From positions 1 through 55,526 of the forward strand of contig NZ_JACZFQ010000091.1 of the NCBI RefSeq assembly GCF_014904755.1: 55,526 nt of DNA, given 5' to 3'. How positions within the stretch are numbered: position 1 is the stretch's first letter; each line of letters begins with the position of its first letter. Source of the stretch: Neoluteolibacter marinus (lineage in GTDB: Bacteria > Verrucomicrobiota > Verrucomicrobiia > Verrucomicrobiales > Akkermansiaceae). Position numbers and translations under genes: made by a program. This document shows, one piece after another, positions 47,626 through 55,526 of this stretch. The notes under the pieces are model-generated. The model did not search any database. It had not been told where the DNA came from and worked only from the letters and a program-made list of their open reading frames with translations.

Positions 47626-49719
47626 GTGTCCGCTGTTTCCGTTCCAAGAAGCGTGACCCGCTTTCCCGCCCTCATCCTCACGGTTCCCCTGCTCGCGACC
47701 GCCCAGGAAGCTCCCGATGCTGCCAGCGACGATTCCGTGCTTGGAGCGCTTGATTCCATCGTCGTCACCGGCAAGGCCGAGAACCTGCTCGGCGAGGCGC
47801 TGGCGGCTTCCAAAGGCCAGTCCGACCGCCAGGAGCTGCTCGACCGGCCCTATCTCCGCCGCGGTGAGCTGCTGGAGGTGGTACCCGGCATGGTGGTCAC
47901 CCAGCATGCCGGCGGCGGCAAGGCGAACCAGTACTTCGTCCGCGGCTACAACCTCGACCACGGCACCGACTTCGGGATCTTCGTCGATGGCATGCCGGCC
48001 AACTACCGCGCCCACGGCCACGGCCAGGGGTACGCGGACATGAACTTTCTCATCCCGGAGTTCGTTGAGCGCCTCGACTACCAGAAAGGTCCCTATGACC
48101 CCCGCATGGGCGACCTGACCACGGCCGGCTCGGCCGAGTTCTCGTTGGTCGAGGCGCTCGACCGCGGTTTCGCCGGCGTCACCGTGGGGGAGGACGAATA
48201 CTTCCGGCTGGTCGCGGGTGACTCGGTGCAGGCGGGCATGGGCACCCTGACCTTCGGCGGCGAGGCGACCTACTACAACGGCCCGTGGCTTTTGGAGCAG
48301 GATTTCCACCGCTTCAACGGCATGGTCCGCTGGCACGCGGGCGACGAGGAAAACTTCTTCAACCTGACACTGCTCGGCTACCAGTCGGAGTGGACGTCCA
48401 GCGACCAGATTCCCGAGCGCGCGGTCTTCGCCGGGCAGCTCGATCCGCTGGGCTTCATCGATCCGACCAACGGTGGCGAGTCGCAGCGCTACTCGCTTTC
48501 CATGAACTGGGGCCGGCAATGCGAGGACGTGCGGTGGCGCGCCAACGCCTACGTCGGCTACTACGACCTCGATCTCTACTCGAACTTCACCTACTTCCTC
48601 GACGATCCGGTCAACGGCGACCAGTTCCGCCAGTCCGACCAGCGGATCTTCTTCGGCGGCGAAATCTCGGCCACCCTGGAAGACCGCAAACTCTTCGGCG
48701 CGCCGACCGACTACACGCTCGGTTTCCAGACCCGCAACGACTCGATCTGGGACCTCGAGCTCGCCCGCACCCGCGCCCGCGCCGACGTCAACCCGATCCG
48801 CGAGGATGACGTGTTCACCGGCAACTACTCGGTTTTCGCCGGGGCTGAAACGAAGTGGAATGACTGGTTCCGCACCGAGGCCGGCGTGCGCGCCGACGCC
48901 TTCTACTTCGACGTCGACAGCGACCTGCCCGTCAACAGCGGCAACGAGTGGGACGGCATCGCGGTGCCGAAACTCAACTTCATCTTCGGACCGTGGGCCG
49001 ACACCGAGTACTACATGAACCTCGGCGGCGGCTTCCACTCGAACGACGCCCGCGGTCTCTTCACCCGCATCGACCCGAACGACGGCGTGACCCCGGTGGC
49101 ACCGGTCGATCCTCTGGTCCGCACCTGGGGCGCGGAAATCGGCACCCGCAGCCAGTGGAGCGACTGCTTCACCACCACCGCCTCGCTCTGGTACATCTAC
49201 AGCGAGTCCGAGCTGCTCTACGTCGGCGACGCCGGCAACGTCGAGGCTGGTCCCTCGACCGACCGCTACGGGATCGAGCTCGCCGGCTACTGGCGGCCGA
49301 ACGACTGGTTTGGCTTCGACGCCGAGATCGCCCTCTCGGAAGGCCGCTACACCGACACCTCCGGCGGGGCTTTCGTGGAGAACCAGGTGCCGTTTATCAT
49401 CTCCTCGGGCATCACCCTCGGTGATGACCGCGGCTTCTACGGGGCGTTGCGGGCCCGCTACTTCTCCGAGCGTCCACTGACCGCCAACAAGACCATCGAG
49501 TCGGAGGATTCGCTGCAGGTCAATGCCCGCATCGGCTACCGGCTGGAGAACTGGGATTTCGCCATCGACGTGCTCAACCTGCTCGACCGCAAGGACAACG
49601 ACATCGAGTATTACTACACATCGCGCCTGCCCGGCGAGGCGGCCGCGGGCATCGATGACACGCACTTCCACCCTGCCGAACCGCGGTCGATCCGGGCCTC
49701 GGTGAGCTACTTCTGGTGA
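47626..49719 (+). CDS. TonB-dependent outer-membrane receptor
   Basis: 697 residues from GTG 47626; a second GTG at 47653 (VTRFPALILTVPLLATAQEA) is an equally good start. Signal peptide, then TonB box-like DSIVVTGKAEN. Plug domain (about 55-165): RRGELLEVVPGMVVTQHAGG, KANQYFVRGYNLDHGTDFGI, VDGMPANYRAHGHGQGYADM, VERLDYQKGPYDPRMGDLTT. A 22-strand-type barrel ends SIRASVSYFW. The plug has a His-containing loop RAHGHGQG. The ligand is unknown; position after the CnrYXH-like locus suggests a Ni or Co chelate. No Fur-like box precedes it; the repeat element separates it from the sigma gene. Confidence 0.92.
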   Translation: MSAVSVPRSVTRFPALILTVPLLATAQEAPDAASDDSVLGALDSIVVTGKAENLLGEALAASKGQSDRQELLDRPYLRRGELLEVVPGMVVTQHAGGGKANQYFVRGYNLDHGTDFGIFVDGMPANYRAHGHGQGYADMNFLIPEFVERLDYQKGPYDPRMGDLTTAGSAEFSLVEALDRGFAGVTVGEDEYFRLVAGDSVQAGMGTLTFGGEATYYNGPWLLEQDFHRFNGMVRWHAGDEENFFNLTLLGYQSEWTSSDQIPERAVFAGQLDPLGFIDPTNGGESQRYSLSMNWGRQCEDVRWRANAYVGYYDLDLYSNFTYFLDDPVNGDQFRQSDQRIFFGGEISATLEDRKLFGAPTDYTLGFQTRNDSIWDLELARTRARADVNPIREDDVFTGNYSVFAGAETKWNDWFRTEAGVRADAFYFDVDSDLPVNSGNEWDGIAVPKLNFIFGPWADTEYYMNLGGGFHSNDARGLFTRIDPNDGVTPVAPVDPLVRTWGAEIGTRSQWSDCFTTTASLWYIYSESELLYVGDAGNVEAGPSTDRYGIELAGYWRPNDWFGFDAEIALSEGRYTDTSGGAFVENQVPFIISSGITLGDDRGFYGALRARYFSERPLTANKTIESEDSLQVNARIGYRLENWDFAIDVLNLLDRKDNDIEYYYTSRLPGEAAAGIDDTHFHPAEPRSIRASVSYFW

Positions 49720-49735
49720 AAGCGGATCTTTCTTG

Positions 49736-49752
49736 TTGCGAATCAGTCTCAA
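49736..49752. promoter_or_regulatory. Fur-like operator upstream of the Ton motor operon
   Basis: TTGCGA-N5-TCTCAA, one mismatch from the perfect palindrome at 43623-43639, followed by an AT-rich ATAAGGAA. It lies 17 bp before the first gene of the operon. It reads GAATCAGTCTCA in its centre, close to classical Fur half-sites. Confidence 0.6.
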
Positions 49753-49769
49753 ATAAGGAACCTGCGCGT

Positions 49770-50516
49770 ATGCGCACGTGCATGATCTGGTTGGCGGCGG
49801 GATTGCCGCTGTGGGCGGCGGAGTCCGCGCCCGATGCGGCCGTCGTCGAGCTGCGCGAGACGATTTCCAAGGTCGTCGACGTGAAGTCGCAGACGTCGGC
49901 GGAACGCCTCGACTGGGAGGCGCGCAAAGCGGAGATGAACGAATTGCTCGGCCTGCACCGCCGCGAGCTGCAATTGCTCGACGAGGAGCTGTCGAAGGCC
50001 GGCCAATCGGCGGGCGGCTACGACGAGCAGAAGCAAGCGGCGGAAGCGGAGATCGCGCTCCTGAAGCAGGCGCGCCGGGCCTCCCGCGAGGCGGTTGCCC
50101 GCAACCAGCCGCGGATGCTGGCCCTGGCGAAGCGCTTTCCCGCGCCCCTTGCTGGCGACACCGAGATCGAGCGGATCATGCTGGAGGCTTGGAAGCCCGG
50201 CGATGAGCCGCGCGACGGCCTGCAGGCGATCCTCGGCATGATTGCCAAGGCGGAGCAGTTCAACCGCCGAATCACCCGGGCAAAGGAAGAGCGCGACGGC
50301 CGCGAGGTCGAGGTGCTCTACCTGGGCCTCGCGGGCGCCTACTACGCCGACCGTAGCGGCAATGCCGGGACCGGCGAGCCCGCGGAGGAGGGATGGGTCT
50401 GGGCGTCGCGGCCCGAGCTCAACGGCGAGGTGCTGAACGCCTTCGACCAGCTCGACAAGAAACGGCCGCCGGCGCTGGTGGAGCTGCCGGTGAAAATCAA
50501 GGAGGGCGGACGATGA
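49770..50516 (+). CDS. DUF3450 periplasmic coiled-coil protein of the Ton operon
   Basis: 248 residues from ATG 49770, with AAGGA upstream. Signal peptide MRTCMIWLAAGLPLWAA. A long coiled coil (about 25-115) is rich in Glu/Lys/Leu (LDWEARKAEMNELLGLHRRE, LQLLDEELSKAG). A globular C-terminus (PRDGLQAILGMIAKAEQFNR, REVEVLYLGLAGAYYAD) matches the DUF3450 family. These proteins are encoded at the head of TtpC-type TonB operons in Vibrio and relatives. They are thought to help the extended ExbB reach through the periplasm. The stop overlaps the next ATG (ATGA). Confidence 0.88.
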   Translation: MRTCMIWLAAGLPLWAAESAPDAAVVELRETISKVVDVKSQTSAERLDWEARKAEMNELLGLHRRELQLLDEELSKAGQSAGGYDEQKQAAEAEIALLKQARRASREAVARNQPRMLALAKRFPAPLAGDTEIERIMLEAWKPGDEPRDGLQAILGMIAKAEQFNRRITRAKEERDGREVEVLYLGLAGAYYADRSGNAGTGEPAEEGWVWASRPELNGEVLNAFDQLDKKRPPALVELPVKIKEGGR

Positions 50517-51859
50517 AGAGGGGATGGATGATCGCGCTGCTGGTCGCGGCCTTGCCGGTGCATGCGGAAACCACCGTGCCGGAAGCCCTCGACCAGGCGA
50601 AGAAGGACCTGGCGTCATCGCTGGCGAAGCTGGAGGAAACCCGCTCGGCGATCACGGCGGAGAAGCCCGGCCTGACGAAAGAATTCGAGGAGATCGAACT
50701 CGACCTGCGCGAGAAGCGCCGGCTGGTGCGGATCGCGAGGATGAGCAAGGACGACCGCGAGCAGCAGCTGCGCGAACTCCAGCGCGACCAGCTGGTGCGG
50801 CGGCAGGATGTCTCTTACCTCGCCGGACTTCTGAAGGATCACGCCCTGAAAATCGAGACCCTGCGGGGACCGGGCGAGCCGCCGATCGCGGTGGAGGAGA
50901 AGGTCATCGCCGCCGAGGCGGACGAGCCCGCGAAGGCGCTGGAAGACCGCCTGCAGATCGTGGATGCGTCGCTCGACCGCCTTGAGATGCTGTTCGGTGG
51001 ATCGAAGCAGCCGGGCAAGGCATCGACGGCGGGCGGCGAGGTGGTCGAAGGTGAATTTGCGGCGGCGGGTCCGCTGGCCTGGTTCTCCGGCGGCCAAGCG
51101 GCCGGGGCGGTGGTTTGGGAAAAGGGGGCATCGCTGCCCAAGGTGCACGAGGGCAATGCCGACGCGATCCGGGCGCTCGTCGCGGGCAATGAGGCGGTGG
51201 CGGGACTCGACGTCACCGGCGGCAAGGCCCGCGCGCTCGAGGAAGTTGGCGGCGGCTTCACCGACCTGGTCCGCAAGGGCGGGTTGTGGGTGTGGCCGAT
51301 CATCCTGCTGGCCCTGCTCAGCCTGGTCTTCGGCTTGATCAAGCTGGCCCGTTTCGCCGGTTTCCGCGAGCCGGGCGAGGCCTGGGTGAATGCCATCCTG
51401 GCGGCGATGCGCACCGGTGACCGCGCCAAGGCGGAACAACTGGCGGTGCAGATGAAGCATCCGGCCGGCCCGGTGATGGGCAAGCTGGTCGATGTGTCCG
51501 GCAACTCCGCCGACGTGGTCGAGGAGACCCTTTACGAGCAACTGATGGGCGTGCAGCAGAAGGTCGGCTCGATGCTGCCGGTCATCGCCGTGACCGCCGC
51601 GACGGCACCCTTGCTCGGACTCCTGGGCACGGTGTCGGGGATGATCCGGACCTTCAACCTGATCACGGTGTTCGGGTCCGGCGATCCGAAGCCGCTGGCC
51701 GGCGGGATTTCCGAGGCCCTGGTGACCACCTTGTTCGGCCTGGTGGTGGCGATCCCGGCGCTGATCCTGCATGCCTTCCTGTCACGCCGCAGCCAAGGGA
51801 TCGTCCAGACGACCGAGCGGCTCGGGCTTTCCTTCGTCAACGCACTGAGGGGCAAATGA
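50513..51859 (+). CDS. TtpC-like MotA/TolQ/ExbB proton-channel protein with periplasmic extension
   Basis: 448 residues from ATG 50513 (ATGA overlap, ribosome site GGAGG at 50500-50504). Signal peptide MKRGWMIALLVAALPVHA. A periplasmic coiled-coil extension (20-240; ALDQAKKDLASSLAKLEETR, EFEEIELDLREKRRLV) precedes the ExbB-type core (250-448), with transmembrane segments around 262-282, 355-377 and 400-425. The core contains ATAPLLGLLGTVSGMIRTFN. This combination is TtpC, the fourth component of TonB2-type systems. It is distinct from the plain ExbB encoded next. Confidence 0.92.
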   Translation: MKRGWMIALLVAALPVHAETTVPEALDQAKKDLASSLAKLEETRSAITAEKPGLTKEFEEIELDLREKRRLVRIARMSKDDREQQLRELQRDQLVRRQDVSYLAGLLKDHALKIETLRGPGEPPIAVEEKVIAAEADEPAKALEDRLQIVDASLDRLEMLFGGSKQPGKASTAGGEVVEGEFAAAGPLAWFSGGQAAGAVVWEKGASLPKVHEGNADAIRALVAGNEAVAGLDVTGGKARALEEVGGGFTDLVRKGGLWVWPIILLALLSLVFGLIKLARFAGFREPGEAWVNAILAAMRTGDRAKAEQLAVQMKHPAGPVMGKLVDVSGNSADVVEETLYEQLMGVQQKVGSMLPVIAVTAATAPLLGLLGTVSGMIRTFNLITVFGSGDPKPLAGGISEALVTTLFGLVVAIPALILHAFLSRRSQGIVQTTERLGLSFVNALRGK

Positions 51860-52422
51860 AAAATGCGATCCTGCTGACTCTCCGCGAAGGCGGGCTCACG
51901 CTGTGGGCGCTGCTGGTGCTGGCGGTCATGATCTACGCGCTGGTGTGGGCGGTGTGGCGGCACGGTCGCCGCACCCGGGCGCGGGTCGAGGCACAGGAAT
52001 GGAAGAAGCAGGGAAAGGTGGCCGGCGGCTTGCCGTGGCAGCAGAACGCCCGGGACCTGCGGGAAATCGAACGCGGCTTCGCTGCCTTCGAGCTGGATGA
52101 GATGGCCTGGGTCGAGCGCCGCCTGCCCTTCCTCGGCGTCCTGATCGGCGCGGCACCGCTGCTCGGTTTGTTAGGGACGGTGGCGGGGATGCTGGCGACC
52201 TTCGGCGGGATGGCGGCGGCGGGACGCGGCGCACCGATCGACACCATTTCGACCGGGATTTCCAAGGCCCTGGTCACGACCCAGGCGGGGCTGGTGATCG
52301 CGGTGCCGGCGGCCTTCCTGCTGGCGCTGCTGAAGCGCCAGGCGGAATCGACCCACCTGGAACTGCAGCGGCAGCTGCACGAGGAACTGGGTGAAAGCAA
52401 ATCAAAGGAGGTGTCCCGATGA
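51856..52422 (+). CDS. exbB: ExbB-family proton channel subunit
   Basis: 188 residues, ATGA overlap on both sides. Three transmembrane helices: about 13-33 (LTLWALLVLAVMIYALVWAV), 93-117 (LPFLGVLIGAAPLLGLLGTV) and 135-158 (ISKALVTTQAGLVIAVPAAF). Signature LGLLGTVAGMLATFGGMA and the TGISKALVTT motif are typical of ExbB/TolQ. Together with ExbD it forms the proton-motive-force motor that energises TonB. Confidence 0.93.
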   Translation: MKNAILLTLREGGLTLWALLVLAVMIYALVWAVWRHGRRTRARVEAQEWKKQGKVAGGLPWQQNARDLREIERGFAAFELDEMAWVERRLPFLGVLIGAAPLLGLLGTVAGMLATFGGMAAAGRGAPIDTISTGISKALVTTQAGLVIAVPAAFLLALLKRQAESTHLELQRQLHEELGESKSKEVSR

Positions 52423-52823
52423 GACGCTTCCGTCACAGCACCGGCAACGAGACCGTCAGCACGGTCGACATCTCGCCCCTGATCGACGTGGTCTTCCTGC
52501 TGCTGATCTTCTTCATCGTCACCACGGTGTTCGTGAAGGAGACCGGGGTGGAGATTTCCAAGCCGCGCGCGGCGAGTTCCGATGACTTGAACAAGCAGGC
52601 GATCCTGATCGCGGTGACCTCGGAAGGACGGGTCTGGCACGGTGGCCGGGAGATCGGGATGGATGGCGTGCGTGCCGTGGTGGCGACCTTGTTGGAGGAG
52701 GATGCGGAGACCCCGGTGGTGATCCGCGCCGATGCCAACGCGGCGACCGAAGCGACCGTGAAGGTGATCGATTCCGCCAAGCTCGCCGGCGCCCAGTCGG
52801 TGTCCCTCGCAACCGAGAAATGA
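52419..52823 (+). CDS. exbD: ExbD-family motor subunit
   Basis: 134 residues, start supported by a strong ribosome site (AAAGGAGGTG, 52404-52413) and an ATGA overlap. One N-terminal transmembrane helix with the essential acidic residue: DISPLIDVVFLLLIFFIVTT (17-36), where Asp23 is the proton-carrying Asp of ExbD/TolR. The periplasmic part (45-134) ends KVIDSAKLAGAQSVSLATEK, the normal ExbD dimer domain. Confidence 0.95.
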   Translation: MRRFRHSTGNETVSTVDISPLIDVVFLLLIFFIVTTVFVKETGVEISKPRAASSDDLNKQAILIAVTSEGRVWHGGREIGMDGVRAVVATLLEEDAETPVVIRADANAATEATVKVIDSAKLAGAQSVSLATEK

Positions 52824-53527
52824 GGATTCCGAGCACCATCGTGGGAATCGTGGTGGCCGCCATGTTGTTGGCGGTGCTCGGCTTGACCCGCCTGCTGACA
52901 CCCGGCGGGCAGCTGCCGGAGATCGAGGTGCGGGAGATCGAGATCACCGCGATGCCCGACCCCCCGCCGCCCCCGCCGGAGGACGAGCCGCCGCCGGACG
53001 CCCCGCCGCCGCCGCCATCGCTGACGGAGATCAGCGACGTGCCGGACCCGACCCGGGTGCCGGTGCCGAAGGCCGACGTGCCGATGGACCTGAGCACCCC
53101 CGTTGATCCTTTCTTCACCGACATCGCGCCGGCCCCGCTGCCCCAGCCGGTGGTCGCCAAGGCGAGGCCGAAGGTCGAAACGCGGCGGCCCGCAAAGCCG
53201 ACCCCGGCCAAACGGCCGCCGGCGCCTTCGCGGAAGTCGCACTACAGCGTCGGCGAACTCGATTCCAAGCCGCGCCTGATCCGCCACGGCCCGGCGACCT
53301 TTCCGTCCTCCCTGGCACGCAAGGGAGTCACCAGCGGGACGGTGATGTTCGAGGTCGAGCTGAACGAGCGCGGCAGCGTGTCGATCCGCCGGGTGATTTC
53401 GTCGAGCCATCCCGAGATTGTCGCGCCCGCCCGCCGCGTCGCGCTGGGGTCCCGTTACACGGCGCCGACCCGGCACGGCCAGCCGGTGAAGTTGATCATG
53501 AGATTGCCGGTCACCATCAAGAAGTGA
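52820..53527 (+). CDS. tonB: TonB energy transducer
   Basis: 235 residues. One transmembrane anchor (5-25, VGIVVAAMLLAVLGLTRLLT), then a proline-rich spacer (MPDPPPPPPEDEPPP, APPPPP) through about 110. The C-terminal TonB domain (about 145-235) carries PATFPSSLARKGVTSGTVMF, FEVELNERGSVSIRRVISS and KLIMRLPVTIKK. It transmits the ExbB/ExbD proton-driven motion to TonB boxes of receptors such as those at 43667 and 47626. The ATGA overlap with exbD fixes the start. Confidence 0.92.
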   Translation: MRIPSTIVGIVVAAMLLAVLGLTRLLTPGGQLPEIEVREIEITAMPDPPPPPPEDEPPPDAPPPPPSLTEISDVPDPTRVPVPKADVPMDLSTPVDPFFTDIAPAPLPQPVVAKARPKVETRRPAKPTPAKRPPAPSRKSHYSVGELDSKPRLIRHGPATFPSSLARKGVTSGTVMFEVELNERGSVSIRRVISSSHPEIVAPARRVALGSRYTAPTRHGQPVKLIMRLPVTIKK

Positions 53528-54882
53528 TGAAAGCGTTCTGTTTCAAGTTTTCAGTGTTCAGTTCCGGCCTGGCGATGCTTGCGGGGGCTGCCGAGCCCTT
53601 GCCACTATCGACCTCGTACTGGAAGGACCCGGCCTTCCAGAAGGCGTTCAACGGCAGCTACCGGATCGAGGCGCGGATCGAGCCGACCGTGTCGAGCGAG
53701 GAGCGCGGCCTGCTGGTCGAGGTGCAGGGCTTGATGGAAAAGGGCGACCGCAAGGCGGCGCTGGCGAAGCTGAAGGGCAGTGCGCTGACCGCGAAATCGG
53801 CGGCGCTGACCTTCAATCTCGGGAACCTCCACTTCGAGGAGGGCGATCTCGACGCGGCGGTGAAATCCTACGAATCGGCGATCAAGGACTACCCGTCGTT
53901 CCGCCGCGCCCACCGCAACCTGGCGATGGCGCTGGTGCGGTTGAAGAAGACGGAGGAAGCGCTGGGGCACCTGATCGAAGCGGTGCGGCTGGGCGACTCC
54001 GAAGGGGCGACCTACGGCTTGCTGGGGTATTGCCGCGTCGAGCGCGGCGAGTGGGCGAGCGCGCTGCAGGCCTACCGCATGGCGCAGGTCAGCGAGCCGG
54101 ACACGGCGGAGTGGAAGGCCGGGGTGGCGCAGTGTCTGGAAAACCTGAATGCCCGCGACGAGGCGGTGGCCTTGCTCGACGAGGTGATCCGGCAGCGGCC
54201 GGAGGTACCGTCCTATTCGACCTTGCAGGCAAGCATCCTGCTCGACCTCGGGCGCAGCGAAGATGCCGTGAAGGCCCTGGAATTCCCGCGGCGCCTGGGC
54301 CGGCTGGATGGCGACGGCCTGCTGCTTCTGGCGGAACTCGACCTGCGCGCCGAGCGGGCGGACGACGCGAAGGAGGTCATCGACGAGGCGTTCGCGCTGG
54401 AAGTGAAGCCGACCACGGCGCGGGTGCTGTCGGTCACCGGCGCGGCGGCGATGCTCCGCGAATGGGACCTCGCGGAGATGCTGGTCGGCAAGGCGATGCC
54501 GGCGGAAGGCGAAGCACCGCGGGCACTGCGGCTGGCCGCGGCACGGATCAAGATCGAGTCGGGCAAGGCCCCGGAAGAAGGCGCCGGGGATCTGGCGAAG
54601 CTGCTGAAGGAAGATCCCACCGACGGCGAGGCGCTGATGGCGCTGGGCAAGTACGACGTTTCCCGTGAAAAGTTCGGCGAGGCCGAGCTGCTGTTCGAGC
54701 GGGCGACCGCGGTCCAGGAGACGGCGGCGGACGCCTGGGTGGAGCTGGCGCGCCTGAGGGTCGGCGCGACCCGCTACGAGGAGGCCCTGAAGGCCGTCGA
54801 CGAGGCCTTGAAGATCCGGCCCGGAGGAAGTCTCGAGGCTTACCGGGCGAGCTTGCAGAAACTCGTCGATGCGGCGGGCTGA
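53527..54882 (+). CDS. TPR protein of the Ton operon
   Basis: 451 residues from ATG 53527 (TGATG overlap with tonB; an in-frame GTG lies one codon earlier). Signal-like N-terminus (FKFSVFSSGLAMLAGAAEPL), so probably periplasmic. TPR units run through residues 60-440 (SAALTFNLGNLHFEEGDLDA, FRRAHRNLAMALVRLKKTEE, TYGLLGYCRVERGEWASALQ). A TPR protein at this position is a regular member of DUF3450/TtpC Ton operons and may bind the TonB complex. The next gene overlaps its stop. Confidence 0.88.
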   Translation: MKAFCFKFSVFSSGLAMLAGAAEPLPLSTSYWKDPAFQKAFNGSYRIEARIEPTVSSEERGLLVEVQGLMEKGDRKAALAKLKGSALTAKSAALTFNLGNLHFEEGDLDAAVKSYESAIKDYPSFRRAHRNLAMALVRLKKTEEALGHLIEAVRLGDSEGATYGLLGYCRVERGEWASALQAYRMAQVSEPDTAEWKAGVAQCLENLNARDEAVALLDEVIRQRPEVPSYSTLQASILLDLGRSEDAVKALEFPRRLGRLDGDGLLLLAELDLRAERADDAKEVIDEAFALEVKPTTARVLSVTGAAAMLREWDLAEMLVGKAMPAEGEAPRALRLAAARIKIESGKAPEEGAGDLAKLLKEDPTDGEALMALGKYDVSREKFGEAELLFERATAVQETAADAWVELARLRVGATRYEEALKAVDEALKIRPGGSLEAYRASLQKLVDAAG

Positions 54883-55526
54883 TGGATCCCCGCGCCGCGA
54901 ACGAGGCCGCTAACCGGTCGATCCTGCGGGGGATCGACCTGTTGGGGTGCGGGGACGAAGCGTCGGTGAAGCAGGCGCTGGAGGAATTCGACCGGGCGAT
55001 CGCCTTGCGGCGCGGGCTGCCGCTGGATGAAGACCCGGTCTACCGCTGGGGCTTGGCGGCCGGCTGGATGAATCGGGGCGATGCCTTGCTGCGGCTGGAC
55101 GATCCGGGTGAGTCGGCGGCTTCCTACGACGAGGCAATCCGCGTGCTCGGCGGGTTGGAGCCGGTGGCGGCGGTCCGCCATCGCCTGGCGCTCGCCTGGA
55201 ACGGCCGCGGCATGGCGTCGGGGCAACGCGGGGATTTCACCCGGGCGATCGAAGTGCTCGGCGAGCCGGTGGACGACGGGCAGCGGGTGACCCTGGCCGC
55301 GATCCGCTTGCACCGCAGTCGGGTCGAGGCGGCGCGGGACGACAGCCTGGCCGATGCGCTTGCCGCTCTGGCACTGGTGAGGCCACTGGAGAAGACGGAA
55401 CAAGCGGCCGCGGAGATCGGCCTGAAGGCGCGTCACCGGATCTGCCGGGCCTGGTGCGAGTGGCTGGAGAAACCGGGCGCCTCGCCGCGTCCGGTTGACG
55501 ACTGGATCGCGGCGAGTTCCGACATG
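54882..55526 (+). CDS. TPR-like protein, C-terminus beyond window
   Basis: 215 residues are visible from ATG 54882 (TGATG overlap with the preceding gene) and the frame is open at the window end. It has no signal peptide. Residues 25-140 look like TPR-type helices (EEFDRAIALRRGLPLDEDPV, YRWGLAAGWMNRGDALLRLD, GESAASYDEAIRVLGGLEPV, GDFTRAIEVLGEP). A cytoplasmic TPR partner of the Ton operon is possible; the function is unknown. Confidence 0.75.
   Translation, partial: MDPRAANEAANRSILRGIDLLGCGDEASVKQALEEFDRAIALRRGLPLDEDPVYRWGLAAGWMNRGDALLRLDDPGESAASYDEAIRVLGGLEPVAAVRHRLALAWNGRGMASGQRGDFTRAIEVLGEPVDDGQRVTLAAIRLHRSRVEAARDDSLADALAALALVRPLEKTEQAAAEIGLKARHRICRAWCEWLEKPGASPRPVDDWIAASSDM

Noticed and set aside
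47611-49752. Open frame antisense to the second TonB receptor
   Set aside because: Same shadow composition and no domain; the plus-strand receptor explains the region.
1-55526. CRISPR arrays, rRNA or tRNA genes
   Set aside because: No regularly spaced direct repeats and no cloverleaf or conserved rRNA sequence was recognised on either strand.

Overview
This 55.5 kb window is GC-rich, gene-dense chromosomal DNA with short intergenic gaps and many ATGA/GTGA stop-start overlaps. The gene set suggests a Verrucomicrobiota bacterium, probably of the Verrucomicrobiaceae/Luteolibacter/Haloferula type. The reasons are a secreted DUF1080 protein, several exported proteins ending in a WT...FFRL-type module, a PYGIQQPAIS-type LysR regulator, and TonB receptors with a DUF3450 Ton operon. 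This placement is inferred from gene content. No rRNA, tRNA, CRISPR array, transposase or prophage module was seen.

Layout. 1-2.0 kb: a truncated secreted protein and a LysR regulator. 2.1-4.7 kb: a fatty-acid/sterol hydroxylase, a small membrane protein and an HTTM-DCC fusion. 4.75-8.6 kb: a metal-efflux block with a His-rich DUF318 permease, its DUF1980 partner and a P1B-4 ATPase, the last two separated by a repeat element. 8.7-13.0 kb: an ankyrin/L,D-transpeptidase lipoprotein, a trypsin-like protease and a DUF1080 protein. 13.05-23.5 kb: a compact cluster with a TpsB outer-membrane transporter, a very large secreted subtilase, an exported TPR-CHAT protease, a short TpsA-like protein, a single-pass membrane protein and a divergent sigma-like factor. 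23.6-27.4 kb: three exported proteins in one transcription unit. 27.4-28.8 kb: a less GC-rich patch with two orphan genes, one a lipoyl-like domain without its lysine. 28.9-42.0 kb: prolyl oligopeptidase, exported and HEAT-repeat proteins, a YdeP-type molybdoenzyme, FdhD, a DUF2459 protein, an esterase, an LprI-like protein and a decayed GH127 gene. 42.1-55.5 kb: MgtE, a TonB receptor, a CnrYXH-like metal-sensing sigma locus, a second TonB receptor and a complete DUF3450-ExbB-ExbB-ExbD-TonB-TPR operon that runs off the end.

Two systems stand out. First, the TPS/subtilase/CHAT/sigma cluster looks like an envelope-located two-protease system tied to two-partner secretion. Second, the 43.6-55.5 kb region looks like a metal-acquisition locus. 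Its sensor protein keeps all five CnrX-type Ni/Co ligands at identical spacing. A matching 17-bp Fur-like palindrome precedes both the first TonB receptor and the Ton motor operon. Gene decay is also visible: a GH127 gene with two TAC-to-TAA nonsense codons and an apparent internal deletion, and a VOC-family remnant abutting an inverted-repeat element.
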